64,000 nt of DNA from Halobellus inordinatus (GTDB taxonomy: Archaea; Halobacteriota; Halobacteria; Halobacteriales; Haloferacaceae): assembly GCF_024464655.1 (NCBI RefSeq), contig NZ_JANHAV010000006.1, positions 62,001 through 126,000 on the forward strand. The letters run 5' to 3'. Numbering within the stretch: the stretch's first letter is position 1; each line of letters opens with the position of its first letter. The notes below the pieces were generated by a model. The model was not told where the DNA came from, made no database searches, and saw only the letters and a program-made list of their open reading frames with translations. A program made the position numbers and the translations under genes. Positions 52,868-61,838 of the stretch are shown here, piece by piece.

Positions 52868-53719
52868 GTGGCACTCGGTCAGGACCCGTTCGACGCGCTA
52901 GAGATCCCAGACGGCACGACCGTCGAGGAGCACGATCTCGTTACCGACGGGGACATCGTGGTCGGCGGGCAGAGTACCGTCGAGTTCGGCGTCAGAGGGC
53001 GGAACGTCCTCGCGGGCGAGCGCGTCACTTTCGGCGGCGACATCGAGGCCGAGGGCGACTGTCGCCTCGACGTCTGGTGTGACGTCGCCGGCAACGTCCT
53101 CGTCGGCGAGGACGCCTACCTCGGCGAACGCGTCCACGTCAGCGGCCGGCTGATGGTCTCCGGCGACCTGGACATCGGCGACGACGTCGACATCGAGGAG
53201 GGCTTCGAGGCCAACGGCTGGATCGTCATCCGGAACCCGGTTCCGACGCTGGTCTTCTACTTCGTCGTCCTGTCGCAACTCCTCCGTCTCGGGGAGAACG
53301 AGGCGGCCGACGAACTCGCGGACGCGCTCTCCGGCGACAGCGAAGACGACCCGCTCGTGATCCCGCGCGGTTCGACCGTCTCCGACGACGCCTGGCAGGC
53401 GTCGACTCCCGCGACGATCGGCGACGAGTGCCGACTCCACGGCAACGTCCGCGCGGAGACGATCACGGTCGGCGAGGACAACAACATCTTCGGGAGCCTG
53501 CGCGCCCGCGGGGACATCACCGTCGGCGAGGGAACGCGCGTCCACGGCGACGTGACGACCCGCGACGGCACCGTCACGATCGCCGACGGCGCTCGCGTCC
53601 TCGGTGACGTCTCCTGCTCGGATCTCGAACTCCACGACGGCGGCGACGTCGACGGGACGATCCGCGCGTCTGGCGATATGCGACTGATCCGCTCGGACGA
53701 CTCTCGCGACTCCGAATAG
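52868..53719 (+). CDS. Polymer-forming cytoskeletal (bactofilin-like) protein
   Basis: About 283 residues. Short beta-strand repeats build a right-handed beta-helix: VVGGQSTVEFGVRGRNVLAGERVTFGGDIEAEGDCRL in the N-terminal half and TITVGEDNNIFGSLRARGDITVGEGTRVHGDVTTRDGTVTIADGARVLGDV in the C-terminal half. One hydrophobic helix (NPVPTLVFYFVVLSQLLRL) sits between them, perhaps a membrane contact. The ATG at 52844 and ATG at 52859 are in frame, but the TATA box gtttatta overlaps the first, so the GTG at 52868, about 28 nt from it, fits better. Confidence 0.82.
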   Translation: MALGQDPFDALEIPDGTTVEEHDLVTDGDIVVGGQSTVEFGVRGRNVLAGERVTFGGDIEAEGDCRLDVWCDVAGNVLVGEDAYLGERVHVSGRLMVSGDLDIGDDVDIEEGFEANGWIVIRNPVPTLVFYFVVLSQLLRLGENEAADELADALSGDSEDDPLVIPRGSTVSDDAWQASTPATIGDECRLHGNVRAETITVGEDNNIFGSLRARGDITVGEGTRVHGDVTTRDGTVTIADGARVLGDVSCSDLELHDGGDVDGTIRASGDMRLIRSDDSRDSE

Positions 53720-53870
53720 CCGGGCGCGCCGTTTGGGCCGCCTCTCCCACCCGAACACCGCTTTTGCGCAGCCGTTTGCAACCCACCATTCTGACCCACC
53801 GCTCGAAACTCAAACACCCCTTTGTGCCACCGGCGCGCCTTTCCGTCGGTCTGTCGTACTCGAACTCGAA

Positions 53871-54797
53871 ATGGTATCGAGACGCACACTCGCGGCGCTC
53901 GCGATCGTCGGACTCGTCGCCCTCGCCGGGTGCGGCGCGTCGACCGGCGGCGGCAGCGACGGCGGCGCGGGCGGAGGGGTCGAACAGGCGACGGAGATCG
54001 CAGCCGACACGGGCGCGCGGGCGACAGGCACGCCCGCAGCGACCCAAGCGCCAGAGGAGGCCGGAAGCGGCGCGTCGGATGACGTCGCGATGCCGACCGA
54101 CCGCGCGATAATCCGCACGGGCACCGTCGCCGTCGAAGTCGACGACTTCGGGGCCGCGCAGTCGAACCTCACTACGACCGTCGAGGGCTACGGCGGGTAC
54201 GTCAGCGACACCCGGCAGGACCGCAGACAGATCGGCAACGAGACGTGGATCCGCGGCGAGATGGTGCTCCGCGTGCCGAGCGAGGAGTTCGACGCCCTCG
54301 TCGCGGACGCCCAGGGACTCGGCGAGGTGCAGTCCGTCGAGGTGAACTCCCGCGACGTGACCGACCAACTCGTCGACATCGAGGCCCGCCTCGAAAATCT
54401 CCGCGCCGAGCGCGACCGCCTCCGAGAACTGTATCAGCAGGCCAACGACACCGAGGACGTCCTCGCCGTGCAGCGCGAACTCTCGGACGTGCAGGGCGAG
54501 ATCGAACGCCTCGAAGCGCGACAGCAGAACCTCCAGCGACAGGTCGCGTACTCGACGCTGACCGTTCGGCTCGAAGAACCCCGTCCGACGCCGAACCGCG
54601 TCGCACCCGACCGCTGGTACGATACGCCCGTGCTTTCGGCGTTTATGCAGTCGGTCGACGGCGTCGTCGTCGTCGCCCGCGCGGTCGTCGTCGGCTTCGC
54701 CTTCGCGCTGCCGTACCTGATCGCGTTCGCGCTGCCGGTCCTCGTCGTCGCCGGCCTCCTCTGGCGGGTCGGCCGCCGCTATCTGGCGACTGGATGA
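53871..54797 (+). CDS. DUF4349 domain lipoprotein
   Basis: 308 residues. The lipoprotein signal is RTLAALAIVGLVALAGC, followed by a Gly/Ala/Thr-rich linker to about residue 80. The DUF4349 domain has AIIRTGTVAVEVDDF, GGYVSDTRQDRRQIGNETWIRGEMVLRVPSEEFDAL and VNSRDVTDQLVDIEARLENLRAERDRLRELYQQA (coiled coil). One C-terminal transmembrane helix is VVVGFAFALPYLIAFALPVLVVAGLLWRV. It is probably surface-exposed and anchored at both ends. Function is unknown. Confidence 0.88.
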   Translation: MVSRRTLAALAIVGLVALAGCGASTGGGSDGGAGGGVEQATEIAADTGARATGTPAATQAPEEAGSGASDDVAMPTDRAIIRTGTVAVEVDDFGAAQSNLTTTVEGYGGYVSDTRQDRRQIGNETWIRGEMVLRVPSEEFDALVADAQGLGEVQSVEVNSRDVTDQLVDIEARLENLRAERDRLRELYQQANDTEDVLAVQRELSDVQGEIERLEARQQNLQRQVAYSTLTVRLEEPRPTPNRVAPDRWYDTPVLSAFMQSVDGVVVVARAVVVGFAFALPYLIAFALPVLVVAGLLWRVGRRYLATG

Positions 54798-54824
54798 TAA
54801 GCGACGGACCGCGACAGAACGGGG

Positions 54825-55514
54825 TTAGGAGTCGCTTTCGCCGGTGCTCACGGTGACCTGTGCCTCACGGAGGACCGATCCAGCCATCTCGTAGCCCGGC
54901 TGGTAGACGTCGACGACCGTCCCTTCGGGCTGTTCGTCGTCGACGCGCATCATCACTTCGTGGCGCATCGGATCGACTGCCTCGCCGGGTTCGGGATCGA
55001 TCGTCGTCACGTTCTCGTCTTCGAGGATGCGATCGAACTCCTCCAGCGTCGATTCGATACCCGGCCGGATGTCGGCGTCCTCGTCCTGGTCGAGCGCGCG
55101 GACGAGGTTGTCGCGAACGCTGACGACGCGACCGACGAAGTCCTCGGTCGCGCGCTCTCGAATCTCGTCTTCGCGCTTTTTCGCGCGCTTCTTGTAGTTC
55201 TTGAAGTCCGCCTTCGAGCGCTTCAGCGCGCTTTCGAGCTCCTCGACTCGCTCGGCTTTCGCTTCGAGGTCGGACTCGGCCTCGGCGACCCGCGACTCCA
55301 GCGCCGCGACCTCGTCGGCGAGGTCGTCGTCGTAGTCGGCGACGCGCGAGGCGACGTCAGGAATCTCCTCGTCGGCCGCGGCCCCGGCGGCCCCGCTGTC
55401 GGGGTCGACTTCGCCGTTCGCTGCGGCAGCGTCCGTGTCGACGGATTCGTGTTCTGCCTCGGCGTTCTCGGCGTCGGACGCCGCCGCACGACTCTCGGGG
55501 GACTCGTCGCTCAT
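54825..55514 (-). CDS. grpE: GrpE, nucleotide exchange factor
   Basis: 229 residues, the nucleotide exchange factor of DnaK. A disordered acidic tail of about 55 residues precedes a coiled coil (LADEVAALESRVAEAESDLEAKAERVEELESALKRSKADFKNYKKRAKKREDEIRE). The GrpE head domain has VVSVRDNLVRALDQ, PMRHEVMMRVDDEQPEGTVVDVYQPGYEMAGSVLREAQVTVS. DnaK and DnaJ are not next to it in this window, unlike in many haloarchaea. Confidence 0.94.
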   Translation of the reverse strand: MSDESPESRAAASDAENAEAEHESVDTDAAAANGEVDPDSGAAGAAADEEIPDVASRVADYDDDLADEVAALESRVAEAESDLEAKAERVEELESALKRSKADFKNYKKRAKKREDEIRERATEDFVGRVVSVRDNLVRALDQDEDADIRPGIESTLEEFDRILEDENVTTIDPEPGEAVDPMRHEVMMRVDDEQPEGTVVDVYQPGYEMAGSVLREAQVTVSTGESDS

Positions 55515-55598
55515 ACCCGGAGGGAGTAGTCGGCGAGCCTTAAACGTGTAGAAAGGTGTCGTCCCAGCGCGCAGACCGCGGCGCCGAACGGCCGGCCG

Positions 55599-56339
55599 CT
55601 ACTGGTACATTCCGATCGGGCGCGCCTGCGTGCTCTCCTCGCCGGCCTCCTGCATCCGCTTTGCGAGCCGGTCTTTTGCCTGCCGTATCTGCTCTGCACG
55701 CTCGACGAGGTCGTCGACGGGAACGTCGAGCCCGGTGAGCGGCTCGATCCCCTTCTTGATCAGCACGCGCGCGGCTTCCGGATCGGGGAACCTCGGATCC
55801 GACTCGACGACGAGCCCGACTGCCGTCCGCCCCGACTCGACGGCGTTGCTCAGGAGGACGCCCGTCGGTCCGGAGACGAGGCCGGTCTCGTGGGGAGCTT
55901 CGATCCCGACGTCGGCCACGATGTCGACTCCCTCGCCCGTCCCGAGGCCGTAGAGCGACGGCACGGTCCCTTCCTTCTCGCGGGGGATCCCCGAGAGATA
56001 CAGCGGCGTCACCGAGAGCTCCTCGAACCAGCTCGCGAGACAGCCGGCGAGTTCGCCCGCGGCGTCCGGGCGAACGGGGACGTCGCTCTGGAGAACCAGC
56101 AGATCGCGGTCCTCGTCGGCGTAGATGCGGACAGGTGGCTGGAGTTCGGCGTCGTTCTCGCGATAGACGGCGACTTCGGGGATACCGTCGCAGTAGACGT
56201 TGGCGTAGTGCGTCATCTCGAACTCCTCGACGAGGTGGTCGGCAGCGATCTTCCCGACGAGTCCGACCCCGGGGAAGCCCTCCACCATCGACGGTTCCGA
56301 CAGCGACACGTCGTCTGTGAGCACGGAGATCCGAGCCAT
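55599..56339 (-). CDS. PAC2 family proteasome assembly chaperone-like protein
   Basis: 246-residue archaeal PAC2 protein. It starts MARISVLTDDVSLSEPSMVEGFPGVGLVGKIAADHLVEEF. Later segments LYLSGIPREKEGTVPSLYGLGTG and HETGLVSGPTGVLLSNAVESGRTAVGLVVESDPRFPDPEAARVLIKKGIEPL are family-typical. The C-terminal coiled coil (LVERAEQIRQAKDRLAKRMQE) ends in GMYQ, a possible HbYX-like tail for docking on the proteasome core. Confidence 0.88.
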   Translation of the reverse strand: MARISVLTDDVSLSEPSMVEGFPGVGLVGKIAADHLVEEFEMTHYANVYCDGIPEVAVYRENDAELQPPVRIYADEDRDLLVLQSDVPVRPDAAGELAGCLASWFEELSVTPLYLSGIPREKEGTVPSLYGLGTGEGVDIVADVGIEAPHETGLVSGPTGVLLSNAVESGRTAVGLVVESDPRFPDPEAARVLIKKGIEPLTGLDVPVDDLVERAEQIRQAKDRLAKRMQEAGEESTQARPIGMYQ

Positions 56340-56452
56340 ATTCCCCCAGACGACCCGGCCGGTGGTAAAACCGCTGGGAGATTGCGACTGCGACGTCAGA
56401 CGGCAGTAGTAATCCTTTCATCAACGCTCTGTGACGAGACGGACGAGGAGAT

Positions 56453-56623
56453 TCACACCGGCCCTGCTGTCTGTCGCGGACCCAACTCGTCGTCGGCGCG
56501 TTCCTCGACAGCGAGGAGCAACTGCGCGGCCTGCCGCAGCGCGAAGCGGACTTCCCGGTCGTCAGTGTCTTCGATCGCACATTCCACCGCCCTGCGGACT
56601 TTTGCAACTGTTTCGTCGTTCAT
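56453..56623 (-). CDS. Small haloarchaeal protein of 56 residues
   Basis: Short gene below 60 codons. It begins MNDETVAKVRRAVECAIEDT and continues DDREVRFALRQAAQLLLAVE, then ERADDELGPRQTAGPV. The composition is normal for haloarchaea: acidic and amphipathic, forming one long helix. A catttattgc box lies about 27 nt before the ATG, giving leaderless spacing. No homologue family is named. It is divergent from the methyltransferase gene. Confidence 0.65.
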   Translation of the reverse strand: MNDETVAKVRRAVECAIEDTDDREVRFALRQAAQLLLAVEERADDELGPRQTAGPV

Positions 56624-56647
56624 AGTTCATAGTCGTCTCAGTTGAGC

Positions 56648-56657
56648 AATAAATGTG
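56648..56657 (-). promoter_or_regulatory. TATA box of the 56-residue protein gene
   Basis: On the minus strand acatttattg lies about 27 nt before the ATG at 56623. A separate aaatataagtg near 56693 may serve the divergent methyltransferase gene. Confidence 0.45.
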
Positions 56658-56777
56658 GTTCGACGACACAGCACATCGAGAACGACGACCAAAATATAAG
56701 TGATATGAATAATCGCACTCGCCCGCGCCGCGGATTGAACCGACACCCACAAGCGAGCGCGGGCAGATGACGAAGGT

Positions 56778-57716
56778 ATGCAACCACTCGAGCGGTACGC
56801 GTCGCTCGTCGACGACTTCGACGCGTTCCGCGCGGCGTGTGAACGGCCGCTGCCCTCGGTCGTCCGCGTCAACACGCTGAAAGCGTCGATCGAGCGCGCT
56901 CGCGAGGCGCTCAACGCCGAGGGCGTCGCCTACGAGGCGACCGACTGGCACCCCGGCGTGCTTCGTCTCGACGAGCGCGGCCCCGGTACGTCCTGGCCGT
57001 ACTTTCACGGCTGGCTCCACGGCCAAGAGGAAGTCTCGGCGCTGCCCGCGCTCGCACTCGATCCACAACCCGGCGAGGTCGTCTGGGATGCCGCGGCGGC
57101 TCCGGGGAGCAAGACGACCCAACTCGCGGACCTGATGGACGACGAAGGCGTCCTCGTCGGCAACGACAACAACCTCGGACGGCTCTCGGCGCTCCGACAC
57201 AACGCCGAACGACTGGGCATCACGAACCTCGTCGTGACCAATCAGGACGCTCGAAACTTCTCGTTCAAGCCGTTCGGCGACCGCACCGACGACGCAAAGC
57301 GCATCGAGGCGTTCGACAAAGCGCTCGTGGACGCCCCCTGCTCGTGTGAGGGCACCATCCGGAAGAACCCCGACGCGCTGGACCGCTGGTCGATGACCCA
57401 CGTCGAGAGCGTCGCGGGGATCCAGAAGGGGATCCTCCGCCGCGCGATCCAGGCGACGAAACCCGGCGGCACCGTCGTCTACTCCACCTGTACGTTCGCG
57501 CCCGAGGAGAACGAGGCCGTGCTGGATCACGTCCTCGACGAGGGCGACTGTGAGATGCGCGAGTGGGACGCCCCGGACGGGTTCGAGACGGACCCCGGCG
57601 TCACGGAGTGGGACGGCGAGACGTACGACCCGTCGGTCGAACTGGCGCACCGAGTCTACCCGCACCGCAACGACACGGGTGGGTTCTTCTGCGCCAAACT
57701 GGAGGTGACGGCGTGA
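56778..57716 (+). CDS. RsmB/NOP-family RNA m5C methyltransferase
   Basis: 312-residue SAM-dependent enzyme that methylates cytosine-5 of tRNA or rRNA. It has VIRVNTLKAS-type start (SVVRVNTLKASIERARE), the cofactor loop VWDAAAAPGSKTTQLADLM, the release cysteine motif ALVDAPCSCEGTIRKNPDA and the catalytic cysteine in VVYSTCTFAPEENEAV. The next gene starts inside its stop codon (GTGA), so the two work together. Confidence 0.93.
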   Translation: MQPLERYASLVDDFDAFRAACERPLPSVVRVNTLKASIERAREALNAEGVAYEATDWHPGVLRLDERGPGTSWPYFHGWLHGQEEVSALPALALDPQPGEVVWDAAAAPGSKTTQLADLMDDEGVLVGNDNNLGRLSALRHNAERLGITNLVVTNQDARNFSFKPFGDRTDDAKRIEAFDKALVDAPCSCEGTIRKNPDALDRWSMTHVESVAGIQKGILRRAIQATKPGGTVVYSTCTFAPEENEAVLDHVLDEGDCEMREWDAPDGFETDPGVTEWDGETYDPSVELAHRVYPHRNDTGGFFCAKLEVTA

Positions 57717-58249
57717 CCGACGCCGACTCCAACGCCGACCCGCCGGAGAACGACGGCCAACAGTTCGATCGGCTGCCGGCGACGGCCGACGAGCGCGTCG
57801 TTCCCGGCCGACCCACCCGCGAGGAGGTCGTTCAGTGGTGGGACCAACGCTTCGGCGTCCCGCCGGAGACGTGGGACGGACACACCTTCTGGGAGAAAGG
57901 TAACGGCAAGATCTGGGCGTTCGCGGCCGACGTGGTCTCACCGATTGCGGTCGAGGGACTCGGCCTGCGGATCCTGCGGGCGCGCCAGGAACACTGGAAG
58001 CCCTCGACGAACGCCGTCCAGCGCTTCTGTCGCGACGCCACGGAGAACGTCGTCGTCCTCGACGGCGACGAGGCCGCCTGCTTCGCCCGCGGCGACGACC
58101 AGGAACTCCCCCGCTGGGACGGCGACTGGGGCTACGTCGTCGCCGCCCACGAGATCGCCGGCGACGTCGAGCCGATCGGCGTCGGCCTGTATCTCCACGG
58201 CGAACTCCGCTCGACCGTCCCGAAAGGGCGGCGCGAGGACCTCGAATAG
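57713..58249 (+). CDS. PUA-like partner protein of the RNA methyltransferase (DUF7122-type)
   Basis: 178-residue protein starting with a GTG that overlaps the methyltransferase TGA. It contains VVQWWDQRFGVPPETWDGHTFWEKGNGKIWAF and a later region GLGLRILRARQEHWKPSTNAVQRF, then EPIGVGLYLHGELRSTVPKGRREDLE. That layout resembles the C-terminal RNA-binding part of Nop2/RsmF proteins, here as a separate gene. Its job is probably substrate binding. Confidence 0.8.
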   Translation: MTDADSNADPPENDGQQFDRLPATADERVVPGRPTREEVVQWWDQRFGVPPETWDGHTFWEKGNGKIWAFAADVVSPIAVEGLGLRILRARQEHWKPSTNAVQRFCRDATENVVVLDGDEAACFARGDDQELPRWDGDWGYVVAAHEIAGDVEPIGVGLYLHGELRSTVPKGRREDLE

Positions 58250-58305
58250 GCGAGACGGGCAGTCACCGGATAGGCGAGCCAAGCTACCGCGACCCCACCC
58301 CGAGA

Positions 58306-59895
58306 CTACTTCTGCTCGATCGTTCCGCCGCCGAGTCCCTCCCACGCGACTCGGTAGCCGAGTCGCGCGAGGACTGCGGATGCGTCGTCGACGCCGCGGG
58401 CCTCCAGGACCGACTCCGCATCCGCGAGTGACATCCCCACGCTGATCTCCGCGTCGAGTGCCTCCAACACGTCGGGACGGATCAGTGTCCGACCCACGCG
58501 CTCGTGTTCCGGGAACGAGACCGAATCGAGCGCGTCGACGCTCACACCGCGCTCCGCTGCCAGCGCGTCGAGGTCGATCACGTCGTCGTCGGGAACGAGT
58601 TCGTCGGGCAGTTCCGCCGCGGCCGCCGCGACGAGGTCGGACTCGTACTCTCCGAGCGCGTCGACTACGTCTTTGACGCGCACGCGTCCGGAGAACGTGA
58701 CCACGCGGTGGTCGAGGGCTTCGATCTCCTCGCCGACGCCGAGCGACTCGTCGACCGCCACGAGGAGTTCGACGTCGTCGTCGACGCTCCCGAACTGATC
58801 GAGTTTCTTCTCGACGTACTCGGGCGTCCAAAAGCCCATCACCTCGAAGAAGACACGCAGCGATGGCCTCGCGGATCCGCCGTCGCCGCCCGGCCGGTAC
58901 TCGAACGCGAAATCGGGGATCATCGCCCGCGCGCCCGCCGCGAGCGGTTCGGGCTCTCGGGAGAGGTCCCAGTCGAGATCCAGGTTCGAAAAGCGGGCGG
59001 CGAAGTCGGCTTCGACGCCGCTGTCGTAGGTTGGCTCGGCGACCGGTTCGACCTCCGGGACCGAGACGTCTTCAGGACCGAGCCGTAGCTCGCGCTCCGT
59101 CCCGCGGTCGTCGATCGTCGCCGCGAGCGACCACTCGGCGGCGGTCGCGACGCTCCGCAACAGGCGTGCGAACGCGGTCCCGTAGCGCCGCGTGCGACGG
59201 AAGAGCGCGTCCGGCCCCGTCACGACGAGTTCGCGCTCGGCGATCGGCTGGCCGGCTCCGTCGCCGTCGTCTACGTTCCTGCGCCGGATCTCGTACAGCA
59301 GACCGAGTCGTTTGACGGCCGAGACGAGCCGCTTCGGATCGGAATTTCGGATCCGGACCTCGGTCGCGTCGAACAGCGCGGTCTGCGCCAGCGAGAGATT
59401 GTACTGCTCGACGAGCTGGTCGGGACTCCAGCGCGGGTCGAACCCCGCGAGCACCTCGTTGACGTCGCGGTCGGCGTACAGCGAGTGCTCGATGGCTTCG
59501 ATACCGGTCCCGAGCCTGTCTGCGGCCTCGGCCAGCGCCGCCTGTCGGTCGTCGTCGCTCACGACAGCGCCGGCGTCCTCGGCGGCCTCGAAGACGACGC
59601 GGCGGACGCGCTCGGGCGGCAGCGGTGCGCGTGTCTCGAACGTCGCCTCGCGTTCGAGCAGCGCGGCGAACCCCCGGACGAGCTTGAAGTCGTCGGCGTC
59701 GCGTTCGAGGTCGTCGAGTGCCTCGTCGAGGGCGTGTCGCGGCTGTCCGACGTGGCCCTGGAAGACGCCGATGACTCGGGCCGCGAGCGGGCGGTCGCTC
59801 CGGCCCGCGAACTGCGGATGATAGCCGCCGCCGGCCCGGGAGACCCGGAGGAGGTCCTTTCGCAGCACGCCGGGGGGTTCGAGACGGCGGGACAA
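58306..59895 (-). CDS. Bax1-type nuclease (DUF790), XPB partner
   Basis: About 529 residues of the DUF790 family; characterised members are Bax1 nucleases that bind the XPB helicase in archaeal nucleotide excision repair. The N-terminal part has DLLRVSRAGGGYHPQFAG, the middle LAGFDPRWSPDQLVEQYNLSLAQTALF, and the nuclease region DFAFEYRPGGDG and LRVFFEVMGFWTPEYVEKKL. The GTG at 59868 (VLRKDLLRVSRAGG) is the more family-like start. The ATG at 59895 adds nine residues. XPB is encoded nearby at 60489-61838. Confidence 0.88.
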   Translation of the reverse strand: MSRRLEPPGVLRKDLLRVSRAGGGYHPQFAGRSDRPLAARVIGVFQGHVGQPRHALDEALDDLERDADDFKLVRGFAALLEREATFETRAPLPPERVRRVVFEAAEDAGAVVSDDDRQAALAEAADRLGTGIEAIEHSLYADRDVNEVLAGFDPRWSPDQLVEQYNLSLAQTALFDATEVRIRNSDPKRLVSAVKRLGLLYEIRRRNVDDGDGAGQPIAERELVVTGPDALFRRTRRYGTAFARLLRSVATAAEWSLAATIDDRGTERELRLGPEDVSVPEVEPVAEPTYDSGVEADFAARFSNLDLDWDLSREPEPLAAGARAMIPDFAFEYRPGGDGGSARPSLRVFFEVMGFWTPEYVEKKLDQFGSVDDDVELLVAVDESLGVGEEIEALDHRVVTFSGRVRVKDVVDALGEYESDLVAAAAAELPDELVPDDDVIDLDALAAERGVSVDALDSVSFPEHERVGRTLIRPDVLEALDAEISVGMSLADAESVLEARGVDDASAVLARLGYRVAWEGLGGGTIEQK

Positions 59896-59910
59896 GAGCG
59901 TGCCGCTGCG

Positions 59911-59998
59911 GCCATCGCCCCGTGCAGTCTCACGGCAGTGGCATCGTCCCGTGCAGTCTCACGGCAGTGGCATCGTCCCGTGCAGTCTCTCGGCTGTG
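59911..59998. repeat. 29-bp tandem repeat, three units
   Basis: Three near-identical units of 29-30 bp (59911-59940, 59941-59969, 59970-59998) begin gcatcgtcccgtgcagtct. Each contains CGTG-cagtct-CACG or a near match, a small hairpin. The array lies between the start of the Bax1 gene and the divergent lipoprotein gene. Confidence 0.8.
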
Positions 59999-60057
59999 CG
60001 CCGCCCCGAAGCACTGGAGGAGAAGACTCATACGCGCGGCCGAGCCTTGAGCGGACG

Positions 60058-60459
60058 ATGAAGCGACGAACCGTCCTCCGAACCGGTGCGGGGTTGGTCG
60101 CGACGGTCCTCGGCGGCTGTCTCGGTGCCCCGCCGAGGGCGACGGGACCGCGTCACGCCCCCGACGCGCCCGCCGATCAGCCTCGACAGACGCCCGCTCG
60201 CCCCAATCTCACGATCGGGACGTTCGACTTCGAGGCGATCGATGACGACGCGCTCCGGGTCTTCGGGACGGTCGAGAACCGCAGTGGTGCCCAGCGGACG
60301 GCCACTGTCGTCGTCACGGTCCGCGTCGCTGGCGACGACTTCGAGCGAGAGACCTCTGTCACTGTCGCCGCCGATGGGACCGCGGAGTGGGCGGTCACAT
60401 TCGACGTCGCCTACGACGAGTTCACGAGTAACGGCGACCTCAACGTCACGCTTGCGTAG
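60058..60459 (+). CDS. Small lipoprotein (FxLYD-like)
   Basis: 133 residues. The Tat/lipoprotein signal is MKRRTVLRTGAGLVATVLGGC. A Pro/Arg-rich linker follows. The beta-sandwich NLTIGTFDFEAIDDDALRVFGTVENRSGAQRTATVVVTV resembles the FxLYD domain. The function is unknown. Long in-frame extension upstream overlaps the tandem repeat and is not coding. Confidence 0.75.
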   Translation: MKRRTVLRTGAGLVATVLGGCLGAPPRATGPRHAPDAPADQPRQTPARPNLTIGTFDFEAIDDDALRVFGTVENRSGAQRTATVVVTVRVAGDDFERETSVTVAADGTAEWAVTFDVAYDEFTSNGDLNVTLA

Positions 60460-60488
60460 GGCTGCGCGTCGGAAGACACCGATCGGCC

Positions 60489-61838
60489 CTATCGCCGCCT
60501 GTCTGCGACCCGTTCTTCGGCGGTCTCCTCGCTCACGACCTCGTAGAGCAGCGCGCGTCCGCCGTCGCGCTTGGGGCGGAGGACCCGCCCGAGCCGCTGG
60601 GTGAACTCCCGTTCGGAACCTGAGCCGGCGAGGACGACGGCCACGTTCGCGTCGGGGACGTCGACGCCCTCGTCGAGGACGTTCGCCGTCACGACCCGCG
60701 AGTACGTGCCGTCGCGGAAGCGTTCGAGTATCTCGCGCCGCTCTTTCGTGCCGGTCTCGCTCGTGATCGCTGGGAGGAGATACCGCTCGGAGAGCCGATA
60801 GACGAGATCGGTGTGTGCGGTGAAGACGATGACCCGGTCGTCGCGGTGGCGATCGAGGAGCCGCCCCAGCGTGTCGACTTTCGCGTCGGCGTTCATCATA
60901 ATCCGGCGCGCGCGCTGCTTCGCGAGGAGCGCCTCGCGAGCCTTCGGGTCGGTGCCCGAGCGCATCACGAGCTTTCGGTAATCCGAGCCGCTCCGCAGCG
61001 AGAGGTTCGAGTGCTTCAGGTAGTCGACGAACGTGCCCTGGGCCTCGTCGTAGGCGTCGCGTTCGGCCGAGCTGAGCGCGACTTCGATCCGCCGGACCTC
61101 GTAGTCGGCGAGGTGTTCGCCCGCGAGGTCGTCGACTGACGCCTCGTACACCTTCGGACCGACGATGTCCGAGATGACTTCGTGGGCGCCGTCGGGCCGC
61201 TCGAACGTCGCCGTCAGACCGAGCCGTGCGGGTGCGGCAAGCAGGCGCGCGGCGTCGCGGTAGCCCTCGCCCCCGAGGTGGTGGACTTCGTCGAAGACGA
61301 CGAATCCGAAGTCGCCACCGACGTCTTCGGCCCGGAAATACGCCGAGTCGTACGTCGAGACCGTGATCGCCTCTCGTTTTTGTTCGCCGCCGCCGAACTG
61401 CCCGACCGGAACGTCGAACTCCGTTTCGAGTTCGCGTCGCCACTGGTCGAGGAGGTCGATCGTCGGCACGACCACGAGCGTCGGGACGCCGAGCGCGGCG
61501 ATGGCGTCGACCGCGAGTACCGTCTTGCCGGCGCCGGTCGGGAGTTCGACGACGCCCCGCTCGTCGTTCGCGCGCCAGGCGTCGATCGCCTCGGTCTGGT
61601 ACGGCCGGAGATCGTACGAGTGCGACAGCGACAGCCGTTCGTCCGGGAGCACCTGATCTTCGAACGCCACGTCGCGCTCGCGGAGGGCTGTGCGAAGCTC
61701 TGCGTACCGATAGGCGGGCGCACGAGCGACAAGTCCGCGCTCGTCCCACGCGACGCCCGGCAGCGACTCGACGGCCCGATCCGACTCCTCGAGCCCCGAC
61801 ACTCGGATCGTGCCGTCCTCGAACCGCAGCGTGATCAC
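60489..61838 (-). CDS. XPB/Rad25-type DNA helicase
   Basis: 449-residue superfamily 2 helicase of the archaeal XPB type. DRD-like N-terminal part (VITLRFEDGTIRVSGLEESDRAV). Walker A is ELPTGAGKT, DEVHH is motif II (FVVFDEVHHLGG), GLTATFERPDGAH is motif III, and QRLGRVLRPKRDGG is motif VI. A GTG at 61838 is preferred as the start because upstream in-frame residues are not helicase-like. Works with Bax1 in nucleotide excision repair. Confidence 0.92.
   Translation of the reverse strand: MITLRFEDGTIRVSGLEESDRAVESLPGVAWDERGLVARAPAYRYAELRTALRERDVAFEDQVLPDERLSLSHSYDLRPYQTEAIDAWRANDERGVVELPTGAGKTVLAVDAIAALGVPTLVVVPTIDLLDQWRRELETEFDVPVGQFGGGEQKREAITVSTYDSAYFRAEDVGGDFGFVVFDEVHHLGGEGYRDAARLLAAPARLGLTATFERPDGAHEVISDIVGPKVYEASVDDLAGEHLADYEVRRIEVALSSAERDAYDEAQGTFVDYLKHSNLSLRSGSDYRKLVMRSGTDPKAREALLAKQRARRIMMNADAKVDTLGRLLDRHRDDRVIVFTAHTDLVYRLSERYLLPAITSETGTKERREILERFRDGTYSRVVTANVLDEGVDVPDANVAVVLAGSGSEREFTQRLGRVLRPKRDGGRALLYEVVSEETAEERVADRRR

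Noticed and set aside
59911-59998. Tandem repeats as a small CRISPR array
   Set aside because: Units are directly abutting with no spacer sequence between them.
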